Source of the DNA: JBAVVD01 sp049697115
GTDB taxonomy: Bacteria > Acidobacteriota > Aminicenantia > Aminicenantales > UBA4085
NCBI GenBank assembly: GCA_049697115.1
Contig: JBAVVD010000021.1
Coordinates: 62,001 to 126,000 of the forward strand
Direction: 5' to 3'
DNA: 64,000 bases
Positions 1-9,416 of the stretch are shown piece after piece (position 1 is the stretch's first letter; every line of letters starts with the position of its first letter). A model generated the notes under the pieces. The model worked only from the letters and a program-made list of their open reading frames with translations. It ran no database searches and had not been told where the DNA came from. Made by a program: the position numbers and the translations under genes.

Positions 1-539
1 CGGAACTGATCCCGGCGGTGAATGAGAATGGCTTTCCTGGCAAATTTGGTTAAAAACAAGGCTTCTATAAGGGCTGAATCACCTCCGCCGACCACCGCCA
101 CATCCTTCTCACGGAAAAAAGCACCATCACAAGTGGCGCAATAAGAAACTCCCCGACCAGTCAGCTGGCCCTCTTTGGGAAGGCCCAATCGGCGGTAGGA
201 AGAGCCTGTGGCGATGATGAGGGACCGTGTCGTATATTCTCCCTTGTTTCCCGCAATGACCCAGAGATCCCCTTTCCGGCGGATTCCTTTGGCCTCGTCC
301 GTCTCTATTTTTGCTCCGAATTTCAGGGCCTGCTTGTGGAAATTTTCCATGAGAACAGATGGAACCGCTCCATCCGGGAAGCCGGGGTAGTTTTCGACCA
401 AATCCGTGAGAAGAATCTGCCCGCCAGGGATGGCCTTCTCCAACACCAGAGTATTCAATTTAGCCCGGCCTGTATAAATCGCCGCCGCCAGTCCAGCCGG
501 TCCGGCTCCAATAATAATGACATCATACTGTTCCGTCAT
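1..539 (-). CDS. trxB: thioredoxin reductase, partial (3' end outside window)
   Basis: NADPH-dependent flavoprotein that reduces thioredoxin in the cytoplasm. About 179 residues are visible from the start codon. An N-terminal FAD-binding Rossmann motif GAGPAG lies near residues 11-16, the redox-active CATC motif is at about residues 134-137, and the NADPH-binding GGGDSA motif follows just before the window edge. The ATG at 539 is preceded by an AGGT-type ribosome binding site. It sits downstream of trxA on the same strand with a gap of about 100 bp, so reductase and substrate are probably co-expressed. The C-terminal part is missing only because the window ends. Confidence 0.95.
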   Translation of the reverse strand, partial: MTEQYDVIIIGAGPAGLAAAIYTGRAKLNTLVLEKAIPGGQILLTDLVENYPGFPDGAVPSVLMENFHKQALKFGAKIETDEAKGIRRKGDLWVIAGNKGEYTTRSLIIATGSSYRRLGLPKEGQLTGRGVSYCATCDGAFFREKDVAVVGGGDSALIEALFLTKFARKAILIHRRDQF

Positions 540-643
540 ATCGACCTACGGATTAGAAATATTTCAGGGCATTCCTCGCCCCTCTTTTAAAAATCGGATT
601 TTCTCCTTCTCCTTCCGATCCCCGTAATATCATGCAGAATTCC

Positions 644-970
644 TTAAATATGTTTCGTGATTATCCCGACGACCTTATCTTTGGGGAGCGCACCCACGAT
701 CGTCTCTTTCAGTTCCCCATTCTTAAAGAAGAGAAGTGTGGGGATTCCACGGATTCCGTAACGGGAGGGAACCTTCATGTTTTCGTCGACATTCAACTTG
801 ACCACTTTTATTCTGTCCTTGTATTCCTGGGCGATCGCCTCAACCAAAGAGGCAATCATTTTACAGGGAACGCACCAAACAGCCCAAAAGTCCACCAACA
901 CGGGGAGAGGCGATTTTAAGACCTCCTCGTCAAAATTAATATCCGTAATCTCTAAAACTTCACTCTCCAA
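644..970 (-). CDS. trxA: thioredoxin
   Basis: Small dithiol oxidoreductase of 108 residues, the usual length. The active site reads WCVPC at residues 32-36, with Val in place of the classical Gly, and the cis-proline lies at Pro77 in a GIPT segment. The start is a TTG at 970, chosen because an AGGAGGG ribosome binding site lies a few bases upstream and no ATG is suitably placed. The first 11 bases overlap the end of glgA, and trxB follows. Its likely partner is the adjacent thioredoxin reductase. The WCVPC variant should shift the redox potential slightly; this is inference. Confidence 0.95.
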   Translation of the reverse strand: MESEVLEITDINFDEEVLKSPLPVLVDFWAVWCVPCKMIASLVEAIAQEYKDRIKVVKLNVDENMKVPSRYGIRGIPTLLFFKNGELKETIVGALPKDKVVGIITKHI

Positions 971-2441
971 TTAACCCTCCTCTCTTCAACTCTAAAGCCC
1001 TCTCGTAAAGCCGGATATATTTCTGAGCCGCGATTTCCCAGGAGAAATTTTTTCGCATCCCGGCGAGTATAATCTTTTGCCAGAGATCCGGCTGGTGATA
1101 ATAACTCAAGGCTTCTCGCAAAGCGTCCAAAAGAGCCTGCGAAGAATATTTCCTGAATACAAATCCGTTTCCCTCCTGAAAGCGGGAGTTGAATGGCCTG
1201 ACGGTTTCCTTTAGGCCGCCGGTGGCCCGGACTACAGGAACGGTCCCGTAGCGGAAGCTATAGAGCTGATGGAGGCCGCAGGGCTCATGGAGAGAAGGAA
1301 TGAGAAAAATATCTGCGCCGGCCGTCAATTTATGGGACAGCGCCTCATTGACCTCAAATCTCACGGCCAATTTTTGAGGATATTTTCTCTGCGCATCGGC
1401 GAGCTTATTTACATATTTTTCATCGCCCTCTCCCAGGATGAGCAAGTGGATATCCCATTGGACCATCTCTTCCAGGGACTCCAGTATCAGGTCAAATCCT
1501 TTTTGCTGGCTCAGATAAGAAATAATCCCCACAATCGGTGTGGAAGCCGCGCGCTTCAATCCGAACTCTTTCAACAGATCCAGTTTACATTTGCTCTTGC
1601 CTTTCAGGTTCACAGGGCTATAATTGGCGGCAATATAAGGGTCGGCTTCCGGATTCCAGGCCTCACAGTCAATGCCATTCCGAATGCTGAAAAAAACCTC
1701 TTTTTTCTTCCTGAGAATATCCTCCAGACCAAATCCGTGCTGATTCGTCTGAATTTCTTTCTTATAGGCAGAACTGACGGTATTAATGACATCTGAAAAA
1801 AGAATCCCGGCCTTGAGAAAATTGAATTTACCGTTAAAGGACAGCCGCTCAGGTGTAAAAAAGTTCCAGTTCAGCCCCGTGAAGGCCATCGTCTCAGGTG
1901 GAAACTGACCCTGATAGGCGACATTGTGCAAGGTCAATACAGTGGCCACATCCTTGAATTGAGACTTCTGAGCGTAGTGAGTCCGCAAGAAAACGGGAAT
2001 AAGAGCTGTGGGCCAATTATTGCAGTGAATGATGTCCACGAACATTCTGGCCTTAAGGAGAAACTCCAGGACAGCGCGATTGAAAAAAATGAATCTCTCA
2101 TCATTATCCAGATATTCCCCCTTGGACGATCCGTAAATCTTCTCTCTCCAGAAATATTTAGGGCTATCGATAAAGAAAATCGAGTATTTTCCCCGCTCAA
2201 CCTTGAAGACACTCGCTTTAACTTTCTTATCTCCGAGCGGGACAATGAGATCGGGACAAACCGTTTCCATGGCCAATGATTCAATTTCCGGCCTTCGGTA
2301 TTTAGGCATGATGAGAAATATATCAATCCCGAGAGAAGAAAGTATTTTGGGCAAGGACTGGGCGACATCGGCCAGCTCTCCGGACTTGGCAAACGGCGCC
2401 ATTTCCGGAGTCACGAACAATACTCTGCATTTCTGTTTCAT
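960..2441 (-). CDS. glgA: glycogen (starch) synthase, GT5 family
   Basis: Transfers glucose from a nucleotide sugar to a growing alpha-1,4-glucan. The 493-residue protein has the GT5 N-terminal domain and a C-terminal GT-B domain with the EPCGL catalytic segment followed by ATGGLKETV. The nucleotide-binding motif near residues 19-24 reads KSGELADV, where the usual form is KTGGLADV, so one glycine is replaced by Glu. No Shine-Dalgarno sequence precedes the ATG. A consensus-like promoter lies so close that the transcript would be nearly leaderless. trxA and trxB follow on the same strand, and nadK lies upstream across a 54-bp gap that holds the promoter. Confidence 0.93.
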   Translation of the reverse strand: MKQKCRVLFVTPEMAPFAKSGELADVAQSLPKILSSLGIDIFLIMPKYRRPEIESLAMETVCPDLIVPLGDKKVKASVFKVERGKYSIFFIDSPKYFWREKIYGSSKGEYLDNDERFIFFNRAVLEFLLKARMFVDIIHCNNWPTALIPVFLRTHYAQKSQFKDVATVLTLHNVAYQGQFPPETMAFTGLNWNFFTPERLSFNGKFNFLKAGILFSDVINTVSSAYKKEIQTNQHGFGLEDILRKKKEVFFSIRNGIDCEAWNPEADPYIAANYSPVNLKGKSKCKLDLLKEFGLKRAASTPIVGIISYLSQQKGFDLILESLEEMVQWDIHLLILGEGDEKYVNKLADAQRKYPQKLAVRFEVNEALSHKLTAGADIFLIPSLHEPCGLHQLYSFRYGTVPVVRATGGLKETVRPFNSRFQEGNGFVFRKYSSQALLDALREALSYYHQPDLWQKIILAGMRKNFSWEIAAQKYIRLYERALELKRGGLIGE

Positions 2442-2453
2442 GAGGCAATTTTA

Positions 2454-2482
2454 ATGATAATTTTCACAACCCGAATTGTCAA
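2454..2482 (-). promoter_or_regulatory. sigma70-type promoter of glgA
   Basis: On the minus strand TTGACA (2482-2477) and TATCAT (2459-2454) are separated by exactly 17 bases. The expected start of transcription is about 2447, only about 6 bases before the glgA ATG, and no ribosome binding site lies in between. Confidence 0.65.
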
Positions 2483-2495
2483 TAAAAGGGAAGCC

Positions 2496-3344
2496 TCATT
2501 CGCCCCAGCTGAGTTTTTCCTGGAGAAGGTCGAAATAATTCCTCTTGGGAGAAGAAATTAAGCGCAATTCCAGATTGGCTCTCTTGACTTCCACAACATC
2601 ATTTTCGTGCATCCGCGCGCCTCTTTGCCCGTCAAGGGTCAGGTAAACCTCTTCGCCGGAAGTCAAAAGCTGCAACCTGATGGTTGAGGCCGAAGAAAGG
2701 ACCGTGGGACGGAAGGTCAGCGTGTGAGGGCAGATGGGCGCGACCAGAATAGCGGGTATAAAGGGCTGAATGATGGGGCCCCCCGCAGAGAGAGAATAGG
2801 CCGTGGAACCTGTGGGCGTGGAGATGATGAGCCCGTCGGCTTTCACAGTGGCAATTTTCCGTTTATTGATCCAGATTCGAATCTGGATCATTCGCGCCAG
2901 CGCGCCTTTATTGACAACAATATCATTCAAAGAATAGCTGACTTCTCCTTTAAACCGAGATTCAAGCAACCATCGGGGGCTGATGATTTCTTCGTTTCCT
3001 GAAAGGAAAGTCTCTAGGGTTAAAATCATTTCTTTCAGAGGGACTTCTGTCAAAAAACCAAGGCTTCCCAGATTAACGCCCATAACCGGGATTTTGCTTT
3101 CAGCGGCCAAGTGGGCAATACTGAGCAGGGTCCCATCTCCTCCCAAAACGATGACCAAATCAACCTTTCCAGGAAGTTTCTCTCTTGGAATTCCGGGAGG
3201 CTTCCTCAATTTGTCGGCCGCAACCTCTTCCAAAAGGCATTGGATCTTTCTTTTGCGACAATAACGGAGGAGCTCGGTCAGAATCATTTCAATGCGAGGA
3301 GCATGCGGTTTGATGACAATCCCGATTTTACTGACTTTTTTCAT
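2496..3344 (-). CDS. nadK: NAD kinase
   Basis: ATP- or polyphosphate-dependent phosphorylation of NAD to NADP, cytoplasmic. The 282-residue protein carries the diagnostic GGDGT motif (VLGGDGTLLS), the NLGSLGFLTE segment and the PTGSTAYSLSAGGPI segment that lines the NAD site. Length and order are normal for bacterial NadK. Its start overlaps the end of tlyA by 17 bp, suggesting coupled translation. The order xseB-ispA-dxs-tlyA-nadK recurs in several bacterial phyla. Confidence 0.95.
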   Translation of the reverse strand: MKKVSKIGIVIKPHAPRIEMILTELLRYCRKRKIQCLLEEVAADKLRKPPGIPREKLPGKVDLVIVLGGDGTLLSIAHLAAESKIPVMGVNLGSLGFLTEVPLKEMILTLETFLSGNEEIISPRWLLESRFKGEVSYSLNDIVVNKGALARMIQIRIWINKRKIATVKADGLIISTPTGSTAYSLSAGGPIIQPFIPAILVAPICPHTLTFRPTVLSSASTIRLQLLTSGEEVYLTLDGQRGARMHENDVVEVKRANLELRLISSPKRNYFDLLQEKLSWGE

Positions 3345-4122
3345 TCCAGACCGCCTCCTTGATCATGTTTTGGATTTTATCCTTATTCCATTCGCCTGAT
3401 CCTAAAGACCAGTGGGCAAAAAACTCTCTGTTTCCTTTCTGTCCCCGAATTGGGCTTTCGGCCATGCCGCGGAGTCTGAATCCCAACCGGAAAGCCTCCT
3501 CGACAACTCTCTTCAAAATGTCTTCATGGAGAAACGGGTCCCTGACAATCCCTTTTCGATTGACCAGGCCTTTTCCCGCTTCAAATTGAGGTTTGAGAAG
3601 ACAGAGGAGCACACTCTTGCCCAGTACTTCTTTCAGGGCAGGCAAGATTTTCAACACCGATATAAAAGACACGTCCATAGTTATAAGGTCCAACTCCTCG
3701 AGGAAATCCTGTCGCTTCAGGTAACGGGCATTTTTCTCAAGGAGAACAACTCTGGAGTCTTTCCTCAGGCGGTAATTCAGCTGCCGGGTATCCACATCTA
3801 CAGCATAAACCTTTTGAGCGCCCTTTTGAAGGAGGCAATCCGTAAATCCACCTGTCGAAGAACCGATATCAGCCGCTATTTTACCGTTGACAGGAATCCT
3901 GAAGACCGCAAGGGCTCCTTCGAGTTTTTGGCCGCCCCGGCCGACATAAGGGGCTGGATTTAAAAGAGATAACTCTTGGTCCACGGAAACGAGTTGGCTG
4001 GATTTGACAACCCTCTTTCCCCCCGCATACACCCGGCCGGCCATAATCAGGACCTGGGCTTTTTGGCTGCTCTCCGCCAGTCCTTTTATGGCGAGGAGCT
4101 GGTCGACTCTTTCCTTTCTCAT
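3328..4122 (-). CDS. tlyA: TlyA-family rRNA methyltransferase (S4 plus FtsJ-like)
   Basis: SAM-dependent 2'-O-methyltransferase of the TlyA/hemolysin A family, which modifies rRNA in mycobacteria. The 264-residue protein has an N-terminal S4 RNA-binding domain (about 1-60, with RVDQLLAIKG and AGRVYAGGK) and an FtsJ-like Rossmann domain whose SAM loop reads ADIGSSTGGFTDCLL. The start is the ATG at 4122 in GATGAGAAAGG. A 132-bp gap separates it from dxs and holds no convincing gene. The target in this organism is inferred from the family. Confidence 0.92.
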   Translation of the reverse strand: MRKERVDQLLAIKGLAESSQKAQVLIMAGRVYAGGKRVVKSSQLVSVDQELSLLNPAPYVGRGGQKLEGALAVFRIPVNGKIAADIGSSTGGFTDCLLQKGAQKVYAVDVDTRQLNYRLRKDSRVVLLEKNARYLKRQDFLEELDLITMDVSFISVLKILPALKEVLGKSVLLCLLKPQFEAGKGLVNRKGIVRDPFLHEDILKRVVEEAFRLGFRLRGMAESPIRGQKGNREFFAHWSLGSGEWNKDKIQNMIKEAVWNEKSQ

Positions 4123-4254
4123 CTTAAAACAAATTGGCCATTGCCGCGCTCCGTTTGGAATGACAGATGCGTCTCTCTGCGATATCCCTGTTCATTGGGA
4201 AATTTTAGAAACCTCCTTGTTCAGTTCCTCCGTAAAGAACAGGAAAGATCCCCC

Positions 4255-6132
4255 TTATTTGTTCTGCGCGTAGAAATCCTTGACCTGATTAAAAAGACCG
4301 TCTGCATCCAATCGGAGTTTTTTCTTGATTTGGGCGGCCTTTCCCAGAGGATAAATCTCCAGCGGAAGTCCGATGCTCTTAAATCGGATATGAAATATCT
4401 TCTCCCTATCTAAAAACTCTCGGACAGCGCTTCCGAAACCTCCGGCCAGGACTCCTTCCTCGGCCGTAATGATCGTCCTCCCCGGCTGTGCATAACGGAG
4501 AATTGTCTCCTCATCCAAAGGCTTGGCAAATTTCGGATCCACAACCGCCAGGCTTATTCCCTCTCTCTCCAGCCTATCGGCTGCCTCCAAAGCAGGACTA
4601 ACCATGCTTCCAAAGGGCAGAAACAGGTCCTTTCCTTCTTTGAGCAGCTCGCTCTTACCCAAGGAAATCTCCCTCCAGGAATCTTCGAGGGGAACGCCCA
4701 GAGCCTCTCCTTTGGGGAATCGAATAGCGACGGGATGGAGATAACCGAAGGACGAAAAGAGCATATGTTGGAGCTCATTCTCATCTCGGGGGGCCATAAG
4801 AATCATATGGGGCATATGCCTCAAATAGACAATGTCATTGATTCCCTGATGAGTGGGGCCGTCATCGGAGACAATTCCGGCTCGATCAAGAACAAATATG
4901 ACCGGAATATCCATGAGGCAGACATCATGATAAACCTGGTCGTAGGCCCTTTGGAGAAAGGTGGAATAGACCGCAACGACCGGCTTAAATCCACTTAACG
5001 CCAGCCCGGCTGCAAAATTCACCGCATGCTGCTCAGCAATCCCCACATCAAAAAATCTCGCCGGAAACTGATCCGCAAAATGGATCAATCCCGTCCCTTC
5101 GGTCATGGCGGCTGTAATGGCAATAACCTTTTCATCTTTGCGGGCGATATTCAACAGCGTCTGTCCAAAGACGGAGGAGAAGGTCGGCTTGTTTTCCTTA
5201 TTCGCAGTTTCTCCAGTGGGAATACTGAAAGGACTGGCGCCGTGGTACTTCTCCGGATTGTTCTGGGCAGGAGCATACCCTCTCCCTTTCCGCGTGACAC
5301 AGTGGATGAGCACAGGCCCGTCGTAGGATTTCGCATCCTCAAACACTTCGACCAGTGAGCCAAGGCTGTGCCCCTGAACAGGTCCGATATACTTGATTCC
5401 CAGCTCCTCAAAAACAAGACCGGGGAAAAATGTCTTCTTGATCAACTCCTCCAAGGCCCGCCCGGCCCGGATGATCGGCCGGCCCACTGCAGGAATGGAC
5501 TTGAGGATCGATTTTGCCTGGTCTTTTATCCGGAGGTAATGTTGCCCCGATGCCAGGTAAGTAAAGTATTTGGAGAGAGCGCCGACGCTGGGAGAGATGG
5601 ACATCTCATTATCATTGAGGACGATAATCAATTTCTCCCGGAGAAGTCCGATTTGATTCAAGGCTTCCCAGGCCAGACCTCCTGTCAGGCTTCCGTCGCC
5701 GACTACAGCCACGACATCGAATGTTTCTTTTTTCTTGTCTCTGGCCACTACCATGCCCAAGGCGGCCGAAAGGGCTGTAGAAGCGTGCCCGGTATTGTAG
5801 ACATCATACTCGCTCTCTTCACGGCAGGGAAAACCTAAAATCCCCTCCATCTGTCGGAGTGTGTGGAATTTATCTTTCCGTCCGGTGATGATTTTGTGGG
5901 GATAGCATTGATGTCCAACATCCCAAATAATTTTATCTCTGGGGGCATTAAAAACTTGATGGAGGGCTAAAGTCAGCTCCACAACCCCCAAATTTGGGGA
6001 TAGATGACCGCCGTTTTTCGAAACCACTTCAATAATCAAAGCCCGTATTTCCGTAGCCAGCTGGTCGAGCTCGCCCAAAGAAAGGCTTTTCAAGTCCAGA
6101 GGACTTTTAATTTTATCAATGACTTTACTCAT
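4255..6132 (-). CDS. dxs: 1-deoxy-D-xylulose-5-phosphate synthase
   Basis: First step of the MEP isoprenoid pathway: thiamine-diphosphate-dependent condensation of pyruvate with glyceraldehyde 3-phosphate. The 625-residue protein is full length. The thiamine-binding GDGSLTGG...N motif is in the N-terminal domain. The transketolase-like middle domain has TEGTG and DRAGIVSDDGPTHQG, followed by a transketolase C-terminal domain. The start overlaps the stop of the polyprenyl synthase gene by 4 bp (ATGA), so the two genes are translationally coupled and together feed isoprenoid chain synthesis. Confidence 0.96.
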   Translation of the reverse strand: MSKVIDKIKSPLDLKSLSLGELDQLATEIRALIIEVVSKNGGHLSPNLGVVELTLALHQVFNAPRDKIIWDVGHQCYPHKIITGRKDKFHTLRQMEGILGFPCREESEYDVYNTGHASTALSAALGMVVARDKKKETFDVVAVVGDGSLTGGLAWEALNQIGLLREKLIIVLNDNEMSISPSVGALSKYFTYLASGQHYLRIKDQAKSILKSIPAVGRPIIRAGRALEELIKKTFFPGLVFEELGIKYIGPVQGHSLGSLVEVFEDAKSYDGPVLIHCVTRKGRGYAPAQNNPEKYHGASPFSIPTGETANKENKPTFSSVFGQTLLNIARKDEKVIAITAAMTEGTGLIHFADQFPARFFDVGIAEQHAVNFAAGLALSGFKPVVAVYSTFLQRAYDQVYHDVCLMDIPVIFVLDRAGIVSDDGPTHQGINDIVYLRHMPHMILMAPRDENELQHMLFSSFGYLHPVAIRFPKGEALGVPLEDSWREISLGKSELLKEGKDLFLPFGSMVSPALEAADRLEREGISLAVVDPKFAKPLDEETILRYAQPGRTIITAEEGVLAGGFGSAVREFLDREKIFHIRFKSIGLPLEIYPLGKAAQIKKKLRLDADGLFNQVKDFYAQNK

Positions 6133-7010
6133 TGGCTCTGGTCTTTGGGACCGTTTCCGGATGGCCCCTCCTTCAATATCAAGGAAAGATAACAGAGTTC
6201 TTCCGAATGAAGAGCGGCTTGATTTAAGGCCTCCAGACTCAAATTGACAAATTGGCTGAGCCTGGCCTTAGCTTCTTCCATTCCAAAAAGAAAGGCATAA
6301 TTGGGCCTTGAAGAATCCTTCTTTTTTTTCTTCTGGGTCAAATCCAGGATATCGTCCCGGATTTGAAAAGCCAGGCCGACGTTTTTTCCATATTCGGCGA
6401 TGGCTTTCGCCTGGACAGGGGAGGCTTCTCCAAGGATGGCGCCTGTCTTCACAGAGGCGACAATCAATGCCCCGGTTTTTTTGTGGATCAGGTCATGTAT
6501 TTTTTCACCCGTGCTTCCTTCTGGAGAAAACGTGATGTCAAGCAATTGGCCTCCGATCATTCCCATGACACCGGCCGCGTGAGAGATCTCTTTGATGACC
6601 TCCTCTTTTTTGGAGAGATTTTTTCCGTGAAGCGGCGCTTCGGCCATGACCTCAAAAGCAAGGGTTAGAAGTCCATCTCCAGCCAGAAGAGCGATATCCT
6701 CGCCATACGCCTTATGACAGGCAGGCTTTCCTCGGCGAAAATCGTCATCATCTAGGGACGGCAGGTCGTCATGAATGAGGGAATAGGTGTGAATGAGCTC
6801 CAGAGCACAGGCAAAAGGAAGATTGACGCTGCGGTCCGCCTGAAAACATTCGCCAGAGGCCAGAGCCAGAAGAGGTCTGTATCTTTTCCCGCCTGAAAAA
6901 ACAGCATACTTCATAGCCTGGAATAAAAGAGAATCCTCCTCTCCCAATATCCGTAGAAGTTCCTGCTCTATGGCCTCTTTTTTCTCGGCCAGCCTGTCCT
7001 CGACTTTCAT
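6129..7010 (-). CDS. ispA: short-chain polyprenyl diphosphate synthase (FPP/GGPP type)
   Basis: Trans-prenyltransferase that condenses IPP with allylic diphosphates. The 293-residue protein contains the first aspartate-rich motif DDLPSLDDDDFRRGKP and the second motif RDDILD, plus the GGKRYRP segment for diphosphate binding. The length and neighbours (xseB upstream, dxs downstream) match the bacterial farnesyl diphosphate synthase ispA, but geranylgeranyl product length cannot be excluded from motifs alone. Between the second motif and the C terminus there is an unusual run of five lysines. Confidence 0.9.
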   Translation of the reverse strand: MKVEDRLAEKKEAIEQELLRILGEEDSLLFQAMKYAVFSGGKRYRPLLALASGECFQADRSVNLPFACALELIHTYSLIHDDLPSLDDDDFRRGKPACHKAYGEDIALLAGDGLLTLAFEVMAEAPLHGKNLSKKEEVIKEISHAAGVMGMIGGQLLDITFSPEGSTGEKIHDLIHKKTGALIVASVKTGAILGEASPVQAKAIAEYGKNVGLAFQIRDDILDLTQKKKKKDSSRPNYAFLFGMEEAKARLSQFVNLSLEALNQAALHSEELCYLSLILKEGPSGNGPKDQSQ

Positions 7011-7016
7011 AATGGT

Positions 7017-7292
7017 TTAAACAGGGAGGTCATCTTCATCCTTCGTGGAGGAAGAGGAGTTCTCGGTCTCCTCAAGATCAAACGCCTCTTGTTTGATTTC
7101 TCCTTTTTCATCCTTCAGGAGAATCTCGACTTTTTTCTCCGCCTTGGCCAGTTCCTCACGCAGAAACCGGGCCAGCTTAACTCCTTTCTCGAAAAGCGCC
7201 AAGGATTCATTCAAGTTGAGGCCGCCCTTCTCCAATTTCTCGACGATGTTTTCCAGGTCTAATAATGCTTTTTCAAAACTCATAGCCGTCAT
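7017..7292 (-). CDS. xseB: exodeoxyribonuclease VII small subunit
   Basis: Small helical subunit of exonuclease VII, which degrades single-stranded DNA. About 91 residues with the family signature SFEKALLDLENIVEKLEKG and a second helix rich in Glu and Lys; the acidic serine-rich tail looks disordered. I place the start at the ATG at 7292 because an AAGGAG site lies five bases upstream, inside the end of xseA. A GTG at 7298 in the same frame overlaps that site and is less likely. It follows xseA directly, as in most genomes. Confidence 0.92.
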   Translation of the reverse strand: MTAMSFEKALLDLENIVEKLEKGGLNLNESLALFEKGVKLARFLREELAKAEKKVEILLKDEKGEIKQEAFDLEETENSSSSTKDEDDLPV

Positions 7293-7294
7293 TT

Positions 7295-8623
7295 TCACTC
7301 CTTAGTCACCCGGGATTCAATGAGTTTCTCCCGGTCCACCTTTCTCACCTGACACCGAAACTCACCCTTATAGAAAGAAACGGTCATCTCCTCATCTTTT
7401 CGAACATCTTCAATACAGCGGACAAGACGTCCGTCCTCATCCTTCCAGCAGAGGGCGTACCCTTTCTTTAGTATATTCAGCGGGCTGAGATTGTTCAACT
7501 CCCCGGCTAGCCTCTGTTCGCTCGAAAGAAGATCCTGGAGCCTCCTCTTTATGGAGTGAACGGCCTTCTCGCTGAAGAGCGCTATCTGTGACTTATATTC
7601 GGCAATTTTTCTCTGCTCTCTCTGGATAAAGTTCCAGGCTCTGATCTCCAGGTCATCGACTTTCTGCTCCAGGCTGAGCAGCTTAATCTTAAAGTTCTGA
7701 AAAATCTGGTGCTGGGCCAGACTGATGACGTCATGCCTGCGCTCCTGGAGGAAATATCTCAAGCTCTGGGTGATTCTCCTTTCCAGATTCTCGATCCGTT
7801 CCACAAACGCTTCTTCTTTTTCCACAACCATCTCGGCGGCCGCCGACGGAGTCGAAGCCCGGATATCAGCGACAAAATCCGCAATCGTAAAATCCACCTC
7901 GTGACCCACTGCAGAAATAATTGGAACCGGGCAGCGAAAAAAAGCCCGCGCCACCGGCTCCTCATTAAACGCCCATAAATCTTCAATCGAGCCGCCGCCG
8001 CGGCCGACAATGATGACATCCAGATCGGCCAAGCCGCCGAGATAATCAATCCCCTCGGCGATTTCTTCGGCGGCCCCTTCCCCTTGGACTTTCACTGGAA
8101 ATATGAGAACGTGAAGACGGGCAAAGCGCCTTTCCAGGGTCCTGAGGATATCCACAATGGCTGCCCCCCGGGGAGAGGTGACGACGCCCACTTTTTTGGG
8201 AAGCAGAGGGAGCCTTTTCTTATGTTTGGCATCAAAGAGCCCTTCCGCCCTGAGCCTTTCCTTCATTTGCTCAAAGGCGAGTTGCAATGCGCCTTTGCCT
8301 TTAGGCTCGATAACCTCCGCCACAAGCTGGTATTCTCCCCTGGGTTCATAGACATTGATCCGACCCCTGCAGACCACCAGCAGTCCATCCTTCAGCTCAA
8401 AACGGATCTGGCGGGCCTCAGCCCTGAACATCACGACGCGGAGCTGGCAGGCCGCATCTTTAAGAGAGAAATAAAGATGTCCAGAGGTGTGGCGGTGGAA
8501 ATTGGAGACTTCGCCCTGAATCCAGACTTGAGGAAACGCAGACTCGAGTTCAAGTTTAATAAGCCGGGTGATTTCAGAAATCGTATAGATTTTGTCCGGT
8601 AATACCGGGCTTTCAATCTTCAA
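7295..8623 (-). CDS. xseA: exodeoxyribonuclease VII large subunit
   Basis: Catalytic subunit of exonuclease VII. The protein has an N-terminal OB fold (VWIQGEVSNF, GHLYFSLKD), then the catalytic domain with TSPRGAAIVDIL, GRGGGSIEDLWAFNEE and SAVGHEVDFTIADFVAD, and a long coiled coil. The frame is open to 8731, but that would overlap the upstream gene by 119 bp. I choose the TTG at 8623 because GAGGAAAAAT precedes it at good spacing, giving 442 residues, close to the usual 440-460. The final four bases overlap the xseB leader. Confidence 0.93.
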   Translation of the reverse strand: MKIESPVLPDKIYTISEITRLIKLELESAFPQVWIQGEVSNFHRHTSGHLYFSLKDAACQLRVVMFRAEARQIRFELKDGLLVVCRGRINVYEPRGEYQLVAEVIEPKGKGALQLAFEQMKERLRAEGLFDAKHKKRLPLLPKKVGVVTSPRGAAIVDILRTLERRFARLHVLIFPVKVQGEGAAEEIAEGIDYLGGLADLDVIIVGRGGGSIEDLWAFNEEPVARAFFRCPVPIISAVGHEVDFTIADFVADIRASTPSAAAEMVVEKEEAFVERIENLERRITQSLRYFLQERRHDVISLAQHQIFQNFKIKLLSLEQKVDDLEIRAWNFIQREQRKIAEYKSQIALFSEKAVHSIKRRLQDLLSSEQRLAGELNNLSPLNILKKGYALCWKDEDGRLVRCIEDVRKDEEMTVSFYKGEFRCQVRKVDREKLIESRVTKE

Positions 8624-9416
8624 ATTTTTCCTCGAGAATGATTTCCTTCTGAATGGAAAGTGCCTTCCCGCTTTTCTCATCAATCTCAATAAAAACGGCG
8701 GAAAGGAAAATCCCATCCTTTTCCGGCTCAAAACGCTGAGGTCTGGCGGTTAAGAATCTGTTCAGGGCCAGATCCTTGCGGATTCCAATGACAGAATTCA
8801 GCCCCCCGACCATGCCCACATCCGTTAAGAAGGCGGTTCCATCAGGGAGAATCCTTTCATCCGCTGTGGGCACATGGGTATGTGTCCCGATCACAGCAGA
8901 CACTTTCCCGTCCAGATACCAGCCCAATGCCTGCTTTTCAGAAGTCGCTTCCGCATGAAAATCCACGATAACCACGGCCGTCATTTTTTTTAAAGTTTTA
9001 AGCGCTTCGTCGGCGCCCCTGAAAGGACAGTCGATCGGCTCCATGAACACCCTCCCTTGAAGGTTTAAAACAGCCAGCGTCCGATCCTGGCTGTCCTTAC
9101 CGATGAAAACTCCCTTTCCAGGATTTTGAGGAGGATAGTTGGCCGGACGGAGAAGTCTCGGCTCCTGTTCCAGATACAACAGAGCTTCTTTTTTGTCCCA
9201 GATGTGGTTTCCGGATGTCAAGACATTTATTTGGGCCAAGAGTTCTTTTCCGATTTCCTGAGTCATCCCCATTCCTCCGGCCGCGTTCTCGCCGTTGGCA
9301 ATGACAAAAGAAGGGGAATACTTCTGAACCAGTCTGGGCAGATATCTCTTCAGAGCATTCCTTCCAGGCCGTCCGATGATATCTCCCAGAAAAAGAACTC
9401 CAATTTTAGCGGGCAT
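8613..9416 (-). CDS. YmdB-like metallophosphoesterase (TIGR00282 family)
   Basis: Calcineurin-like phosphoesterase of the family that includes Bacillus YmdB, a cyclic-nucleotide phosphodiesterase linked to RNase Y and biofilm control. The 267-residue protein shows the metal-binding series LGDIIGRPGR, ANGENAAGG, TSGNHIWDKKE, DFHAEATSEK and GTHTHVPTAD. It overlaps the 3' end of rny by 11 bp, the same neighbour as in many Gram-positive and deltaproteobacterial genomes, so a role in RNA turnover with RNase Y is a reasonable inference. Substrate is not shown by the sequence. Confidence 0.92.
   Translation of the reverse strand: MPAKIGVLFLGDIIGRPGRNALKRYLPRLVQKYSPSFVIANGENAAGGMGMTQEIGKELLAQINVLTSGNHIWDKKEALLYLEQEPRLLRPANYPPQNPGKGVFIGKDSQDRTLAVLNLQGRVFMEPIDCPFRGADEALKTLKKMTAVVIVDFHAEATSEKQALGWYLDGKVSAVIGTHTHVPTADERILPDGTAFLTDVGMVGGLNSVIGIRKDLALNRFLTARPQRFEPEKDGIFLSAVFIEIDEKSGKALSIQKEIILEEKFED

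Noticed and set aside
4123..4254. Small gene between tlyA and dxs
   Set aside because: Short frames exist and GGAGG strings occur, but none is placed before a start codon with a product that looks like a protein.
8624..8731. Longer N terminus of XseA
   Set aside because: It would overlap the metallophosphoesterase gene by 119 bp and has no family similarity; the TTG at 8623 has a better ribosome binding site.
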